In this document: in pieces, positions 16,461-25,815 of the stretch
Layout of the letters: every line of letters begins with the position of its first letter
How positions within the stretch are numbered: the stretch's first letter is position 1
NCBI GenBank assembly: GCA_947475875.1
Contig: CANJME010000002.1
Coordinates: forward strand, 62,001-126,000
Length of the DNA: 64,000 nt
Origin: Caulobacteraceae bacterium
Lineage (GTDB): Bacteria > Pseudomonadota > Alphaproteobacteria > Caulobacterales > Caulobacteraceae
Direction: 5' to 3'
Position numbers and translations under genes: made by a program
The notes under the pieces: generated by a model
Databases searched by the model: none
What the model saw: the letters and a program-made list of their open reading frames with translations, nothing else
What the model was told of the DNA's origin: nothing

Positions 16461-17362
16461 TCCTCGACTGGACGCGAGAGAAGGCTCGCGGGTTCACGCG
16501 TCAGAACCTCGCCTTCCAGCACGACCTGCACACCCGGCCGCTGTTCAATGACGAGGGTCTGGCGGCCCTGCTGGACCAGTATCCGCGCGAGGCCCTGGGT
16601 GTCTTTACCATGGGCCATGATCCGGTCGACTGGCAAAGCTGGCGGCGGGGAACCGGCGGCAAGCTCTCCGGTGACCGCCTGCTCGAAGCCGCCAAAGCCG
16701 GCCGCATCTGGCTGAACCTGCGCCACACCAACGACTACCTGCCGGCCTACGCCGCCCTTGAGCGTGAGATCTTCGCCGACACCGCGGCCCAGACACGACA
16801 GCGCACCTTCAAGCGCGACCTCGGCATGCTGATCTCGTCGGCCAACGCCCAGGTCTTCTACCACCTCGATGTGCCGCTGGTGTCGCTCTGGCAGCTGCGT
16901 GGTCAAAAGCGGGTCTGGGTCTATCCGGTCGAGGCGCCCTATGTGCCCGCCGAACAGCTCGAGCGCATCGTGCTCAAGGAAACCGCCGAACAGTTTGCCT
17001 ATGAGCCCCGCTGGGATGCGGGCGCGCAGGCCCACGACCTGTCCCCCGGAAAGATGGTCACCTGGGTCCAGAACGCGCCCCACCGCATCGAGAACGGCCC
17101 AATGCTGAACGTCTCGCTCTCCATCGAATTCATGACCCCCGCTGCCCTGATGCGCGCCAATGTGCTCTATGCGAACGGGGTGTTACGCAAGGCCGGGATG
17201 AACCCGCGCGTCCAGGCCGTGCCTCACCCGGCGGCGCTCGCCAAGGTCGCGCTGGCGCGCGGCGTCAAGGCCGCCGGCCTGTCGAAAACCTTTGTGAAAA
17301 CCCTGCCCGTAACCTTTGACCTGGAACGAGAAACGCCTGGCGTGTTGAGTGCTGCAGCCTAG
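16457..17362 (+). CDS. JmjC/cupin-like protein, possible Fe(II)/2-oxoglutarate dioxygenase
   Basis: A 301-residue protein. The stretch VFYHLDVPLVSLWQLRGQKRVWVYP (about 133-157) has the form of a JmjC/cupin-8 core: an HxD pair (His136, Asp138) followed by a basic residue motif RGQKR that in family members contacts 2-oxoglutarate. A distal His209 in VQNAPHRIENGP could complete a 2-His-1-carboxylate iron site. The start ATG at 16457 overlaps the glycosyltransferase stop. Context suggests it hydroxylates a glycan or lipid intermediate, or a protein, in the same pathway; this is inference. It is not recognised as a specific named enzyme. Confidence 0.7.
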   Translation: MILDWTREKARGFTRQNLAFQHDLHTRPLFNDEGLAALLDQYPREALGVFTMGHDPVDWQSWRRGTGGKLSGDRLLEAAKAGRIWLNLRHTNDYLPAYAALEREIFADTAAQTRQRTFKRDLGMLISSANAQVFYHLDVPLVSLWQLRGQKRVWVYPVEAPYVPAEQLERIVLKETAEQFAYEPRWDAGAQAHDLSPGKMVTWVQNAPHRIENGPMLNVSLSIEFMTPAALMRANVLYANGVLRKAGMNPRVQAVPHPAALAKVALARGVKAAGLSKTFVKTLPVTFDLERETPGVLSAAA

Positions 17363-17745
17363 GCCGCAGGCATTCGGTGGAGGGCGCAAATCTTGTTGCC
17401 GTCGGGATCGCGCAGATAGGCGAGGTACAGCCCACCCATCGGGCCCTGGCGCACGCCAGGCGGGTTCTCGATCGCCGTCCCGCCATTCGCCAAACCCGCC
17501 GCGTGCCAGGCGTCGGCCAGTTCGGGCGTCTTGCAGGCAAAGCCGATGGTGCCGCCGTTCGGCACGCTGGCCGGCTCGCCGTTGATCGGCAGCGAGGCGC
17601 AAAAGACTCCGCTCGACGTGCGGTAGAAGACCCGTCGGTTGTCGTCGATGTGACCCTCGGGCACGCCGAGCGTTCCCAGCACCGCGTCATAGAACTTCTT
17701 GGACCGTTCAACATCGTTGGTGCCGACCATGATGTGTGAAAACAT
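17359..17745 (-). CDS. VOC (glyoxalase/bleomycin resistance-like) family protein
   Basis: A 128-residue single vicinal-oxygen-chelate protein. It starts MFSHIMVGTNDVERSKKFYDAVLGTLG, with a metal-ligand-type His at residue 4, and ends YLAYLRDPDGNKICALHR, where the usual glutamate ligand before the DPDGN turn is not obvious. Its 3' end overlaps the converging JmjC-like gene by four bases. It lies 14 bases downstream of the quinoprotein gene on the same strand and is likely in its operon. Substrate unknown; the superfamily includes dioxygenases, isomerases and drug-binding proteins. Confidence 0.83.
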   Translation of the reverse strand: MFSHIMVGTNDVERSKKFYDAVLGTLGVPEGHIDDNRRVFYRTSSGVFCASLPINGEPASVPNGGTIGFACKTPELADAWHAAGLANGGTAIENPPGVRQGPMGGLYLAYLRDPDGNKICALHRMPAA

Positions 17746-17759
17746 TCCTCAATCCCTCG

Positions 17760-19706
17760 CTACTTGCCGTCGACCGAGAAGGCCAAGAGCACATTCATGC
17801 CTGTTCCCGTCGATCCATAGGTCGCCGAGCCGTCAAAGCCGGAGGTGACGAACACCATGCCCGCCGCGATGGTCGGGCCGTTGCCGTCGACGCCGCCGCC
17901 GGGCTGGGCCGGCACGCCGTTGGTGGTGGCGTAGGTCTGGGCCGTGGTCGAGAATTTCCACACGATCCGGCCCGTACCGGCATCGTAGGCCCGGAACCAG
18001 CCGTCGGACGTTCCCGAGAACACGACCCCGGGCATCACCGCCGGCGCCGCCGACTGGGCGTTGATGCAGGCGCCGCGCGGCACCCGGCTGCTGGTCAGGG
18101 GACGGCATGGGTCCTTCGGCGCGTCGACATGCCAAAGGATGCGGCCTGTCTTTGGATTGAGCGCGGTGATCCCCGGCTTGGCTTCCTGCGAGGGCTGTTC
18201 GGCGAAGACGTTCTGGCCCAGCGGCCGCAGGATGTCGTCCTGCAGCCTCAGGATGTCCGAATTGGTCGCATAGAGCCGCGTCCCGTCGGCGCTCATGCCC
18301 CACTCGACTCCGCCCAGCGCGCCGCCGCCGCCGACCCGCTGGCTCCACAGCAAGCGGCCCGTATCGGCGTCCATGCCGTAGGTCATGCCCGACTTCTGGC
18401 CCGAAAGGACCACGGACTTGCCGCCGCCGATGTCGAACAGGATCGGCGAAGCGCCGAAGTCATAGTCCGGACCTAGCGGTTTGGGGCAATTGTCGGTGGT
18501 GCGGCCCCGGTTGCAGTTGACGATGTAGTTGTCGTTCTCGGTCACCTGGGTCGACCAGCGGATATGGCCGGTGGCCATTTCGATCGCCACGATGGCGTCG
18601 GCGCCCTTGGTCGGCGCCTCGGTGTAGCTGTCCCCGGTGGCCACATAGACGAGGCCCCGCTTCAGATCGACGGTCGGCTGCGACCAGATCGCCGCGCCCG
18701 CCGGCCCTTGCAGGGTAACGCCCGCCCTGTTGGTGCGGATGGGACGGAGGGGTTCGGTGATGACCGGCGTCTTCCAAAGGATCTTTCCGTCCGTCAGGCT
18801 CAGAGCGACCAGTGACCCGCGGAAGTTGCAGCAGGCGTAGTTCTCCGCAGCCCCGGCGCTTTCTTCGCCTGAGGTTGTGGGCACGAAAACCTTGTCGCCG
18901 GCGATGATCGGCGAGCCGGTGATCCCGGCCGAGCGGTGCTCCTCGATGACCGCGCTGGCCCAGAGCTGGCGCCCGCTGGCGGCGTCCAGCGCCTTGATCA
19001 CCCGGCTGCGCTCACCGATCACCAGCATCCAGCCGCTGGGCGAGACGGTTGAGCGCACCGGCGCCGGGGTATTGCGCGCGGCGATCCCCTCGGCCCGCCA
19101 GCGGACGCAGCCGGTCTTCGGATCCAGCGCATAGATGCGGCCGGAGCCTGAAATCCACATCCAGTCGCCGATCACCGTCGGCTGGCTGTTGCCCTGGACG
19201 AGCGAGAAGGCCCACTTGACCTTCAACTTCGGCACGTCGGCGGGACGGATGCCCGGGTTGGCCTGATAGCGGTGACCGGTCGCGACGCCGCCCGCGCCAA
19301 TCCAGTCGGACTTGCCCGGGGTAATCGCCGGGTTGCTCGTACAGGAGGTGTCGACCGTCTGTACGGCCGGCGCGCCGCCTCGTCCGCCGCCACGTCCGCC
19401 CGCCGCCGCCGCAGGCGTGGTCAGAAAGGTGGCGATCGCCTGCTTGTCGGCGTCGGAAAGCCCATAGGCCTGGGGCGCCATCACTCCGTTCAGGGCTGTG
19501 AGGATGTTGGCGGCGGTCAGGCGCCGCAGCGCCGCTGTTTCCGGCGCGCGGTCGAGGCCCATGTCGTGGCAGGTCGCGCATTTGGTCGAAAACAGCGCCT
19601 GACCACCTCCGCCCGCGGCTTGCGGCTGGGCCAGGCCGGCGCTTGCGAGAACGCCCAGCGTCATTACGACCGCGCCGCCGAGTGCGGCCAAAGTCCAGGC
19701 TTTCAT
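17760..19706 (-). CDS. periplasmic cytochrome c-PQQ quinoprotein dehydrogenase, PVA dehydrogenase-like
   Basis: A 648-residue exported enzyme: signal peptide (about 1-26), a class I cytochrome c domain with heme-binding CATCH (43-47), a Gly/Arg-rich linker (about 100-112), then an eight-bladed PQQ-type propeller with repeated W-motifs such as IYALDPKTGCVRW, GRLLWSQRV and GRIVWKFS. Having the cytochrome N-terminal to the propeller, and a vicinal Cys pair in NYACCNFRG, fits polyvinyl-alcohol dehydrogenase-like enzymes. It would oxidise an alcohol in the periplasm and pass electrons via heme c. GGGGGAG precedes the ATG. The true substrate is unknown. Confidence 0.85.
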   Translation of the reverse strand: MKAWTLAALGGAVVMTLGVLASAGLAQPQAAGGGGQALFSTKCATCHDMGLDRAPETAALRRLTAANILTALNGVMAPQAYGLSDADKQAIATFLTTPAAAAGGRGGGRGGAPAVQTVDTSCTSNPAITPGKSDWIGAGGVATGHRYQANPGIRPADVPKLKVKWAFSLVQGNSQPTVIGDWMWISGSGRIYALDPKTGCVRWRAEGIAARNTPAPVRSTVSPSGWMLVIGERSRVIKALDAASGRQLWASAVIEEHRSAGITGSPIIAGDKVFVPTTSGEESAGAAENYACCNFRGSLVALSLTDGKILWKTPVITEPLRPIRTNRAGVTLQGPAGAAIWSQPTVDLKRGLVYVATGDSYTEAPTKGADAIVAIEMATGHIRWSTQVTENDNYIVNCNRGRTTDNCPKPLGPDYDFGASPILFDIGGGKSVVLSGQKSGMTYGMDADTGRLLWSQRVGGGGALGGVEWGMSADGTRLYATNSDILRLQDDILRPLGQNVFAEQPSQEAKPGITALNPKTGRILWHVDAPKDPCRPLTSSRVPRGACINAQSAAPAVMPGVVFSGTSDGWFRAYDAGTGRIVWKFSTTAQTYATTNGVPAQPGGGVDGNGPTIAAGMVFVTSGFDGSATYGSTGTGMNVLLAFSVDGK

Positions 19707-19774
19707 GGAACGTCTCCCCCTAAGGCGTCTGATGCGCTTTCCAGAGGAACGATAGTGCGGTCAGGAACGGGGCG

Positions 19775-20365
19775 CTACCCCGCCAATTTCTCGCGCTCTT
19801 CGGCCATGACCACCACTTCGGCTCCTTCTGGGGCCATGGGCACCTCGGCGAGGCTGCGAATGATCGCCCCGCAGCGCTTGGCGAGGGCCTGGATCTCATC
19901 GGGCGCCTGTTCGGGCGCCTCGGCCACCAGGGTGTGCAGCTCTCGCGCCGCGTTCAGCAGCAGCGGGGCGGCGGCGATGAGCCGGGCCTGCATCTCGATC
20001 TTGCGCGGATCGCGGTCGTATTCCGCGCCGGGCGTGCGCCAGCCGCCCCAGTCCTGCTTGTCGGTCACCACGATCGGATAGCTGCCGGGGAAGGGATGGT
20101 GGCCGCAGTCTTCCGGGGGCTGCCACTTGTTCTTGGCGCGCAGCAGCCGCCAGTTGCCGAGATCGAAGCTGTCGGCGCCCTCGGTGTTTTCCTCAGGCCT
20201 CAGCTCGTGCGGATGGAACTCGCGCCCCAGGCCGACGTCATAGGTGATGCGCACCGGCTCATCGAAACCACGGGCCCAGACCGGGACGATCTTTTCGATG
20301 GTCGCCCAGGCGCCCACACTTTCGACCCATACCTTCTGGTTTCGGTGAAACTGGGCCTTGGCCAA
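19775..20365 (-). CDS. conserved hypothetical protein
   Basis: A 196-residue soluble protein starting at a TTG (20365) with GGAG nine bases upstream. The N-terminal half, MAKAQFHRNQKVWVESVGAW followed by IVPVW and VGLGREFHPHEL, looks like a small beta-barrel of a type seen in Caulobacterales proteins. The middle WRLLRAKNKWQPPEDCGHHPFPGSYPIVVTD and the helical C-terminus (LIAAAPLLLNAARELHTLV) have no motif I can name. No signal peptide. It is followed by the quinoprotein gene after 68 bases. Function unknown. Confidence 0.7.
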   Translation of the reverse strand: MAKAQFHRNQKVWVESVGAWATIEKIVPVWARGFDEPVRITYDVGLGREFHPHELRPEENTEGADSFDLGNWRLLRAKNKWQPPEDCGHHPFPGSYPIVVTDKQDWGGWRTPGAEYDRDPRKIEMQARLIAAAPLLLNAARELHTLVAEAPEQAPDEIQALAKRCGAIIRSLAEVPMAPEGAEVVVMAEEREKLAG

Positions 20366-20482
20366 GGACGCGTACTCCGGACGAGGATTGGAACCTGATG
20401 CTCCAGTCTCGCCGGGATTGGTTGAATTTGAGTCAACCTGCTGAACTTAAAGCCCTGCTCGCCTCAGCGTCCTGAGGCCCTC

Positions 20483-20974
20483 TCACGGCGTCGAACGGCA
20501 GCCGCCCTGCTTGTCGCCAGTCGACTTGACTCCGCTCTCGGTGAGCCGGCGGATCAACTGGTCCACCGTGGAGCTTCCTGACTTCAGCAGATCTTCCGGG
20601 ATCACGATCTCGAGCGGATGAGTCTCATCGTCGACCACGCTCTTCAGGCGCGTCCCAGGCGGAACAATGGGGCGGATTTCCGGGGGCTCGACCCACGGCG
20701 TCAGCTCCGCGAAGGTAAAAAGGCCGTCTTTGTCTGCGTCGACCGCTCGCGCACGGATCGCCGGGGGCTGGATCGCAAATTCGGCTGCGTCCAGCTTGCC
20801 GTCCTTGTTCTTGTCAGCGGCGGCGAAGGCCCGCTGGATGTCGGCGAAGGTCAGAACCGGCGCCTGCGATGCGGCCGCGCGCGGCTGGGCGAGGACCTGA
20901 ACGGACGGAACCGATAGAACGGCGGCCAGCGCGATGGTCGCGCTCAGCGTCAGAAACCCCTTTGCCGTCAACAT
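20483..20974 (-). CDS. exported EF-hand protein
   Basis: A 163-residue protein with a signal peptide (MLTAKGFLTLSATIALAAVLSVPSVQVLAQ region) and two canonical 12-residue EF-hand calcium loops: DKNKDGKLDAAE at 54-65 and DADKDGLFTFAE at 79-90. The C-terminal third has no known motif. The start at 20974 is fixed by GGGAGG seven bases upstream; the frame stays open above it but without conservation. It probably binds calcium in the periplasm. It lies downstream of the truncated TonB receptor gene on the same strand. Confidence 0.85.
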   Translation of the reverse strand: MLTAKGFLTLSATIALAAVLSVPSVQVLAQPRAAASQAPVLTFADIQRAFAAADKNKDGKLDAAEFAIQPPAIRARAVDADKDGLFTFAELTPWVEPPEIRPIVPPGTRLKSVVDDETHPLEIVIPEDLLKSGSSTVDQLIRRLTESGVKSTGDKQGGCRSTP

Positions 20975-21097
20975 CACAAACCTCCCGTATTCGGATTGAT
21001 TTGCCAGGTGAGGGGTGCGGCGGCCGGCGATACGCACCGGCCGCCGCCGCGACGGGGAGGTGTGGCGTTGCACCCCGGCGCCTTTGGACAAGAGCGG

Positions 21098-21958
21098 TTA
21101 CTTGCTCTCGGCGACCTTGCGCACGAGGCCGTTCAGCAGCGGGGGCAGCAGGTACATGATCGGGATCTCGGTGTGCGAGAAGCTCACCTCCACCCCGTTG
21201 AGGTCGCGCCTTGGCCTGAAATTTACCGCACCGCCGCCCGCGTCGCCGCCGTAGATAGCCGCGCCTCCGTCCTTGAGGATTTCGACCGTGGCAAGAACCT
21301 CCATCGGCACATTATTGAGGTTCTGGGCGCCGCCGCCTTGCACGTTCGGGTCGCGTGTTACGGCCGGACCGCCGTTGGTGTTCGGATCGTCAGCCAGTCG
21401 GACTCCGTCGAACAGGACCAGAGTGCGGCCGGCGCCGAGATTGCGCAGGTTGAGGGTCGTGATGCCGTAGCCCTGGGAATTCTGGCCACGGTTGTCGCCG
21501 TTTTCGCTCAGTCCGACTTCAGACAGGCCGCGAAGAAATTCCGCCATTGTCGGGCTGCCGGTCTGCAAGAAGTCCTCACGCGTGGTGCGCTCGATGTTGA
21601 CCGAGCTGTCGACTGGCCCAGTGGATTTCAGATTGGTGCCGATGGACTGAATGGCATCAAGTGTCGTCACTCGGCCTTCGGCGGCGGTAAGCGCGGTCTC
21701 GGCGGTAAAGCCCAGGCGCGAGCAATAGACTTTCACCTGCTCGTCGCTGGCGAAGCGGGCGGGCGCCGGTAGGTCGGCTGCGAGCTTTGCTGGCGGCGTC
21801 ATTTTCACACGGGCGCAAGGCGCGGTGATCTCCGGCGGGATACCGGGCGTTTCGTCCGAGGCGTTCTGCGCCCAGGCAGACCCGAACGGGGCGGCGCTTG
21901 CCATGGCGAACAACGCCAGCCCCGCAATATTATTGCAAGTACGAAATGAAGCCAACAT
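21098..21958 (-). pseudogene. TonB-dependent receptor reduced to signal peptide and plug domain
   Basis: A 286-residue open frame with a signal peptide (cleavage near AWA, residue 30), an N-terminal extension and a plug domain: REDFLQTGSPTMAEFLRGL, GITTLNLRNLGAGRTLVLFDGVRLA, LNNVPMEVLATVEILKDGGAAIYGGDAGGGAVNF. Complete receptors of this kind run to 700-1000 residues because a 22-strand barrel follows. Here the frame ends about 25 residues after the plug, with a tail (TEIPIMYLLPPLLNGLVRKVAESK) unlike a barrel, and the EF-hand gene begins 124 bases later. The barrel is therefore deleted, not frameshifted nearby. A plug-only protein cannot form a channel, so I call it a remnant. Confidence 0.72.
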
Positions 21959-22076
21959 GGCTTACCGCCATTGGGTTTAATCGGTCCACAAGCGCGAACC
22001 TAAAGGGCGGTATATGTCATAAATGAAATATAAGCTACCTAAAAATTGCAATGTTGAAATATGGATGTGGGCATGG

Positions 22077-22107
22077 AAAAGGCCGCGCTCCGGGCGGGAG
22101 CGCGGCC
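22077..22107 (-). terminator. intrinsic terminator of the csbD gene
   Basis: Perfect 11-bp stem (GGCCGCGCTCC / GGAGCGCGGCC) with a five-base loop; on the minus strand it is followed by TTTT. It lies 25 bases after the CsbD stop. The plus-strand side continues TCTTT, so it may also work in that direction. Confidence 0.85.
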
Positions 22108-22131
22108 TCTTTGTGGAGTTGAAGCGAGGCG

Positions 22132-22314
22132 CTAGTGCTTCAGCGCGTCGCCGACAGTTTCCTTGACGTCGCCGACGGCGCGCTGGACCTTGCCCTCAGC
22201 CTGCTCGGCCATGCCCTCGACTTCCATCCTGGAATCACCGGTCGCGCGACCGACGATTTTCTTGACCGAGCCGACGGCGTCCTTGGCGGCGCCCTTGATC
22301 TGATCCTTGTGCAT
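22132..22314 (-). CDS. CsbD family stress-response protein
   Basis: A 60-residue, highly charged, helical protein, MHKDQIKGAAKDAVGSVKK..., with the CsbD signature DQIKGAAKD...GKVQRAVGDVKE. CsbD-family proteins are small, abundant under general stress in many bacteria, and have no known biochemical activity. The ATG at 22314 is preceded by GAGAGGC. The gene is monocistronic, with its own terminator at 22077-22107, and lies 55 bases downstream of the TetR gene on the same strand. Cytosolic. Confidence 0.88.
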   Translation of the reverse strand: MHKDQIKGAAKDAVGSVKKIVGRATGDSRMEVEGMAEQAEGKVQRAVGDVKETVGDALKH

Positions 22315-22369
22315 TGTGTGCCTCTCTAATTTCGGACCGGACAGCCCGGTCCCTCAGACAGGCAACGCC

Positions 22370-22969
22370 TCAAGCGGCGGCGGGTTCTAAGCTCAGCCGC
22401 TCGATCAGGGCCTCGAAGGCGCCGGTCGCCAGGCGCCGGGCCTGCACGTCATCGAGCAGGCGCCGCTGCTGGCCAAAGCCCATGACGTAACTCTTGATGT
22501 CGAACACCGCCTGGTCGACCTGCTCGGGCGGCAGGGGCGGGGAGGTGAGAACCCGGATCTCCGGTCCCAGGGTCCTGGCCCAGCGCCGGTGCATGGCCTG
22601 CAGGAAGTCGCGAACCCGGCCGGGCTGGTCGTCATATTCCACCGAGGCCTGCATCATCGGACAGCCGCCGGGGCCGCCTTCGGTTTCCACCCAGTCCAGC
22701 CAGCGCTCGAAGATGAACTTCAGGCGCGGCTTGCCGGTGGGAATTTTCAGGGATGGCGTCCAGACCAGCGCCAGGAAACGATCAACCGAGGCTTCCAGTA
22801 CCGCCAGATGCAGCTCGTCCTTGTCGCCGAAATGCTTGAAAACACCGGATTTTGACAGGCCCACGGCTTCTGCGATGTCGTTCAGGCTGACAGCCGCCAG
22901 TCCCCTTACCGACGCCATGCGTCCGGCTTCGCTGACAATCCTGCCCCGTGTGGCCTCGCCTTTTCTCAT
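22370..22969 (-). CDS. TetR/AcrR family transcriptional regulator
   Basis: A 199-residue repressor. The N-terminal helix-turn-helix reads RGRIVSEAGRMASVRGLAAVSLNDIAEAVGLSKSGVFKHFGDKDELHLAVL; the C-terminal ligand domain contains ERWLDWVETEGGPGGCPMMQASVEYDDQPG, as in the TetR_C_33-type regulators. I place the start at ATG 22969; the frame stays open to 23014, but that would put the start inside the operator. It is divergent from a small exported protein gene, and two operator palindromes lie between them (23011-23022 and 23040-23055), so it very likely controls both genes. The Cys in GGCPM could be a ligand or redox contact. Confidence 0.87.
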   Translation of the reverse strand: MRKGEATRGRIVSEAGRMASVRGLAAVSLNDIAEAVGLSKSGVFKHFGDKDELHLAVLEASVDRFLALVWTPSLKIPTGKPRLKFIFERWLDWVETEGGPGGCPMMQASVEYDDQPGRVRDFLQAMHRRWARTLGPEIRVLTSPPLPPEQVDQAVFDIKSYVMGFGQQRRLLDDVQARRLATGAFEALIERLSLEPAAA

Positions 22970-22998
22970 TGAGTCGAACACTAGCCCAGAATCCCGCC

Positions 22999-23055
22999 TT
23001 GACAAAAAGTGCACGAGCGTGCGTATTCTAATGCAGTAAGTGCACGATCGTGTAC
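22999..23055 (+). promoter_or_regulatory. promoter with two TetR-type operators
   Basis: A -35 TTGACA (22999-23004) and a -10-like TATTCT (23024-23029) lie upstream of the exported-protein gene. Palindrome GCACGAGCGTGC (23011-23022) sits within the spacer and GTGCACGATCGTGTAC (23040-23055) just downstream of the -10. The two share the CACGA/TCGTG-type arms and their centres are 31 bases apart, about three helical turns. Confidence 0.7.
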
Positions 23056-23074
23056 ATAATGTCAGGAGACAGGT

Positions 23075-23380
23075 ATGAAAAGTCTTGCCGCAACCCTCGT
23101 CGGGTCCGCCGTGTTCGGCGCCCTGATCGCCACAGCCGCTCTGGCCGCCCAGATCACCGAGGCGACGCTGGCAGCGCCGGTGGCCGAACGCCGCCAGGTC
23201 ATCGTCGATGGCAAGCTGTGGACCTGCGAGGCGGCGCGCTGTGTCTCCGGCAACACGGGCATCAGCCAGCCGCTGACCCGCGAGTGCGCGAGGGCCGCCA
23301 GGGTGCTGGGTCCGATCGTGGCCTATCGGCGTGGTGAGACGGCGTTGACGGCCAACCAGATCAAGGCGTGCAACGACTGA
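23075..23380 (+). CDS. small exported protein with conserved cysteines
   Basis: A 101-residue protein with a signal peptide cleaved near ALA (about residue 24). The mature part has VDGKLWTCEAARCVSG, CARAARVLGPIVAYRRGETALTANQIKACND: four cysteines likely forming two periplasmic disulfides. The pattern (W-T-C...C, then a C-terminal GPIVAY...L-T-A-x-Q-I-x-x-C-N) resembles a small family common in Caulobacter-type genomes (CC_3452-like), function unknown. AGGAGA precedes the ATG. It is controlled by a promoter with TetR operators, suggesting induction by an envelope-active compound. Confidence 0.75.
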   Translation: MKSLAATLVGSAVFGALIATAALAAQITEATLAAPVAERRQVIVDGKLWTCEAARCVSGNTGISQPLTRECARAARVLGPIVAYRRGETALTANQIKACND

Positions 23381-23436
23381 CGAGCAACACTCCGAGACAT
23401 GACGTAGGATGGCCGCTCATCTGAGTGCTTGTTCTC

Positions 23437-24054
23437 ATGACCGGCCCACCGCCCGCCCCTGCGCGATCCTCGCCCTCCACGGCGCGTAACCGCGACCCCA
23501 TCCTGCGGGTCCTGAAGGGCTGTCTTCCGGCCACGGGTTTTGTCCTGGAGATCGCGGCCGGCGCCGGCGAGCACGCGCTCTATAATGCCGCCGCCTACCC
23601 CGGCCTGCTCTGGCAGCCCACCGATCCGGATTCCGAGGCGCTCGCCAGTATCGCCGCCTGGCGCGACCATGCCGGCACGCCCAATCTGCTGGCGCCGTTG
23701 GCGCTGGACGCGGCCCGTCCCGAAACCTGGCCGATCACGGCGGCCGACGCGATAGTCAACATCAACATGATCCACATCTCGCCCTGGGCGGCCACGGAGG
23801 GGCTGATGACAGGCGCTGGCGCCGTTTTGCCGAGGGGAGGAGTGCTCTTCCTCTACGGGCCCTATCTGGAGGCCGGTAAAGAGACGGCGCCCAGCAATCT
23901 CGACTTCGACGCCAGCCTGCGTCGACGCAATCCCGAGTGGGGGCTGCGACGCCTGGAGGATGTGACGGCCCAGGCCGCCGGCCATGGCGTCATCCTCGCC
24001 GAACGCGTCGCCATGCCGGCCAACAACCTGTCGCTGGTCTTCCGCAAGGCGTGA
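23437..24054 (+). CDS. DUF938 family protein, methyltransferase-like fold
   Basis: A 205-residue protein of the DUF938 family, which has a SAM-methyltransferase-like Rossmann fold. It carries ARNRDPILRVLKGCLP, VLEIAAGAGEHALYNAAAYPGLLWQPTDPD (motif I-like GAGEH), INMIHISPWAATEGLM and FLYGPY. No target is known for the family. I use ATG 23437 rather than the one at 23425. It is 56 bases downstream of the exported-protein gene and 81 bases upstream of ettA. Probably cytosolic; assignment to the family is good, activity is inference. Confidence 0.85.
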   Translation: MTGPPPAPARSSPSTARNRDPILRVLKGCLPATGFVLEIAAGAGEHALYNAAAYPGLLWQPTDPDSEALASIAAWRDHAGTPNLLAPLALDAARPETWPITAADAIVNINMIHISPWAATEGLMTGAGAVLPRGGVLFLYGPYLEAGKETAPSNLDFDASLRRRNPEWGLRRLEDVTAQAAGHGVILAERVAMPANNLSLVFRKA

Positions 24055-24135
24055 GCGTCCGCTGGGGCTTTCGCCGTGCGGCGCCACGGGCTACATCGCC
24101 CCGTTCCTTCCCTGTCCGAGATACGAGCCCACTCC

Positions 24136-25803
<1,668 letters not shown>

Positions 25804-25815
25804 GGCGCCGGCGCC

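Noticed and set aside
21040-21065. Short GGGGAGGTGT sequence similar to the end of the 38193-38321 repeat
   Set aside because: Only about ten bases match and no partner end is nearby; likely chance.
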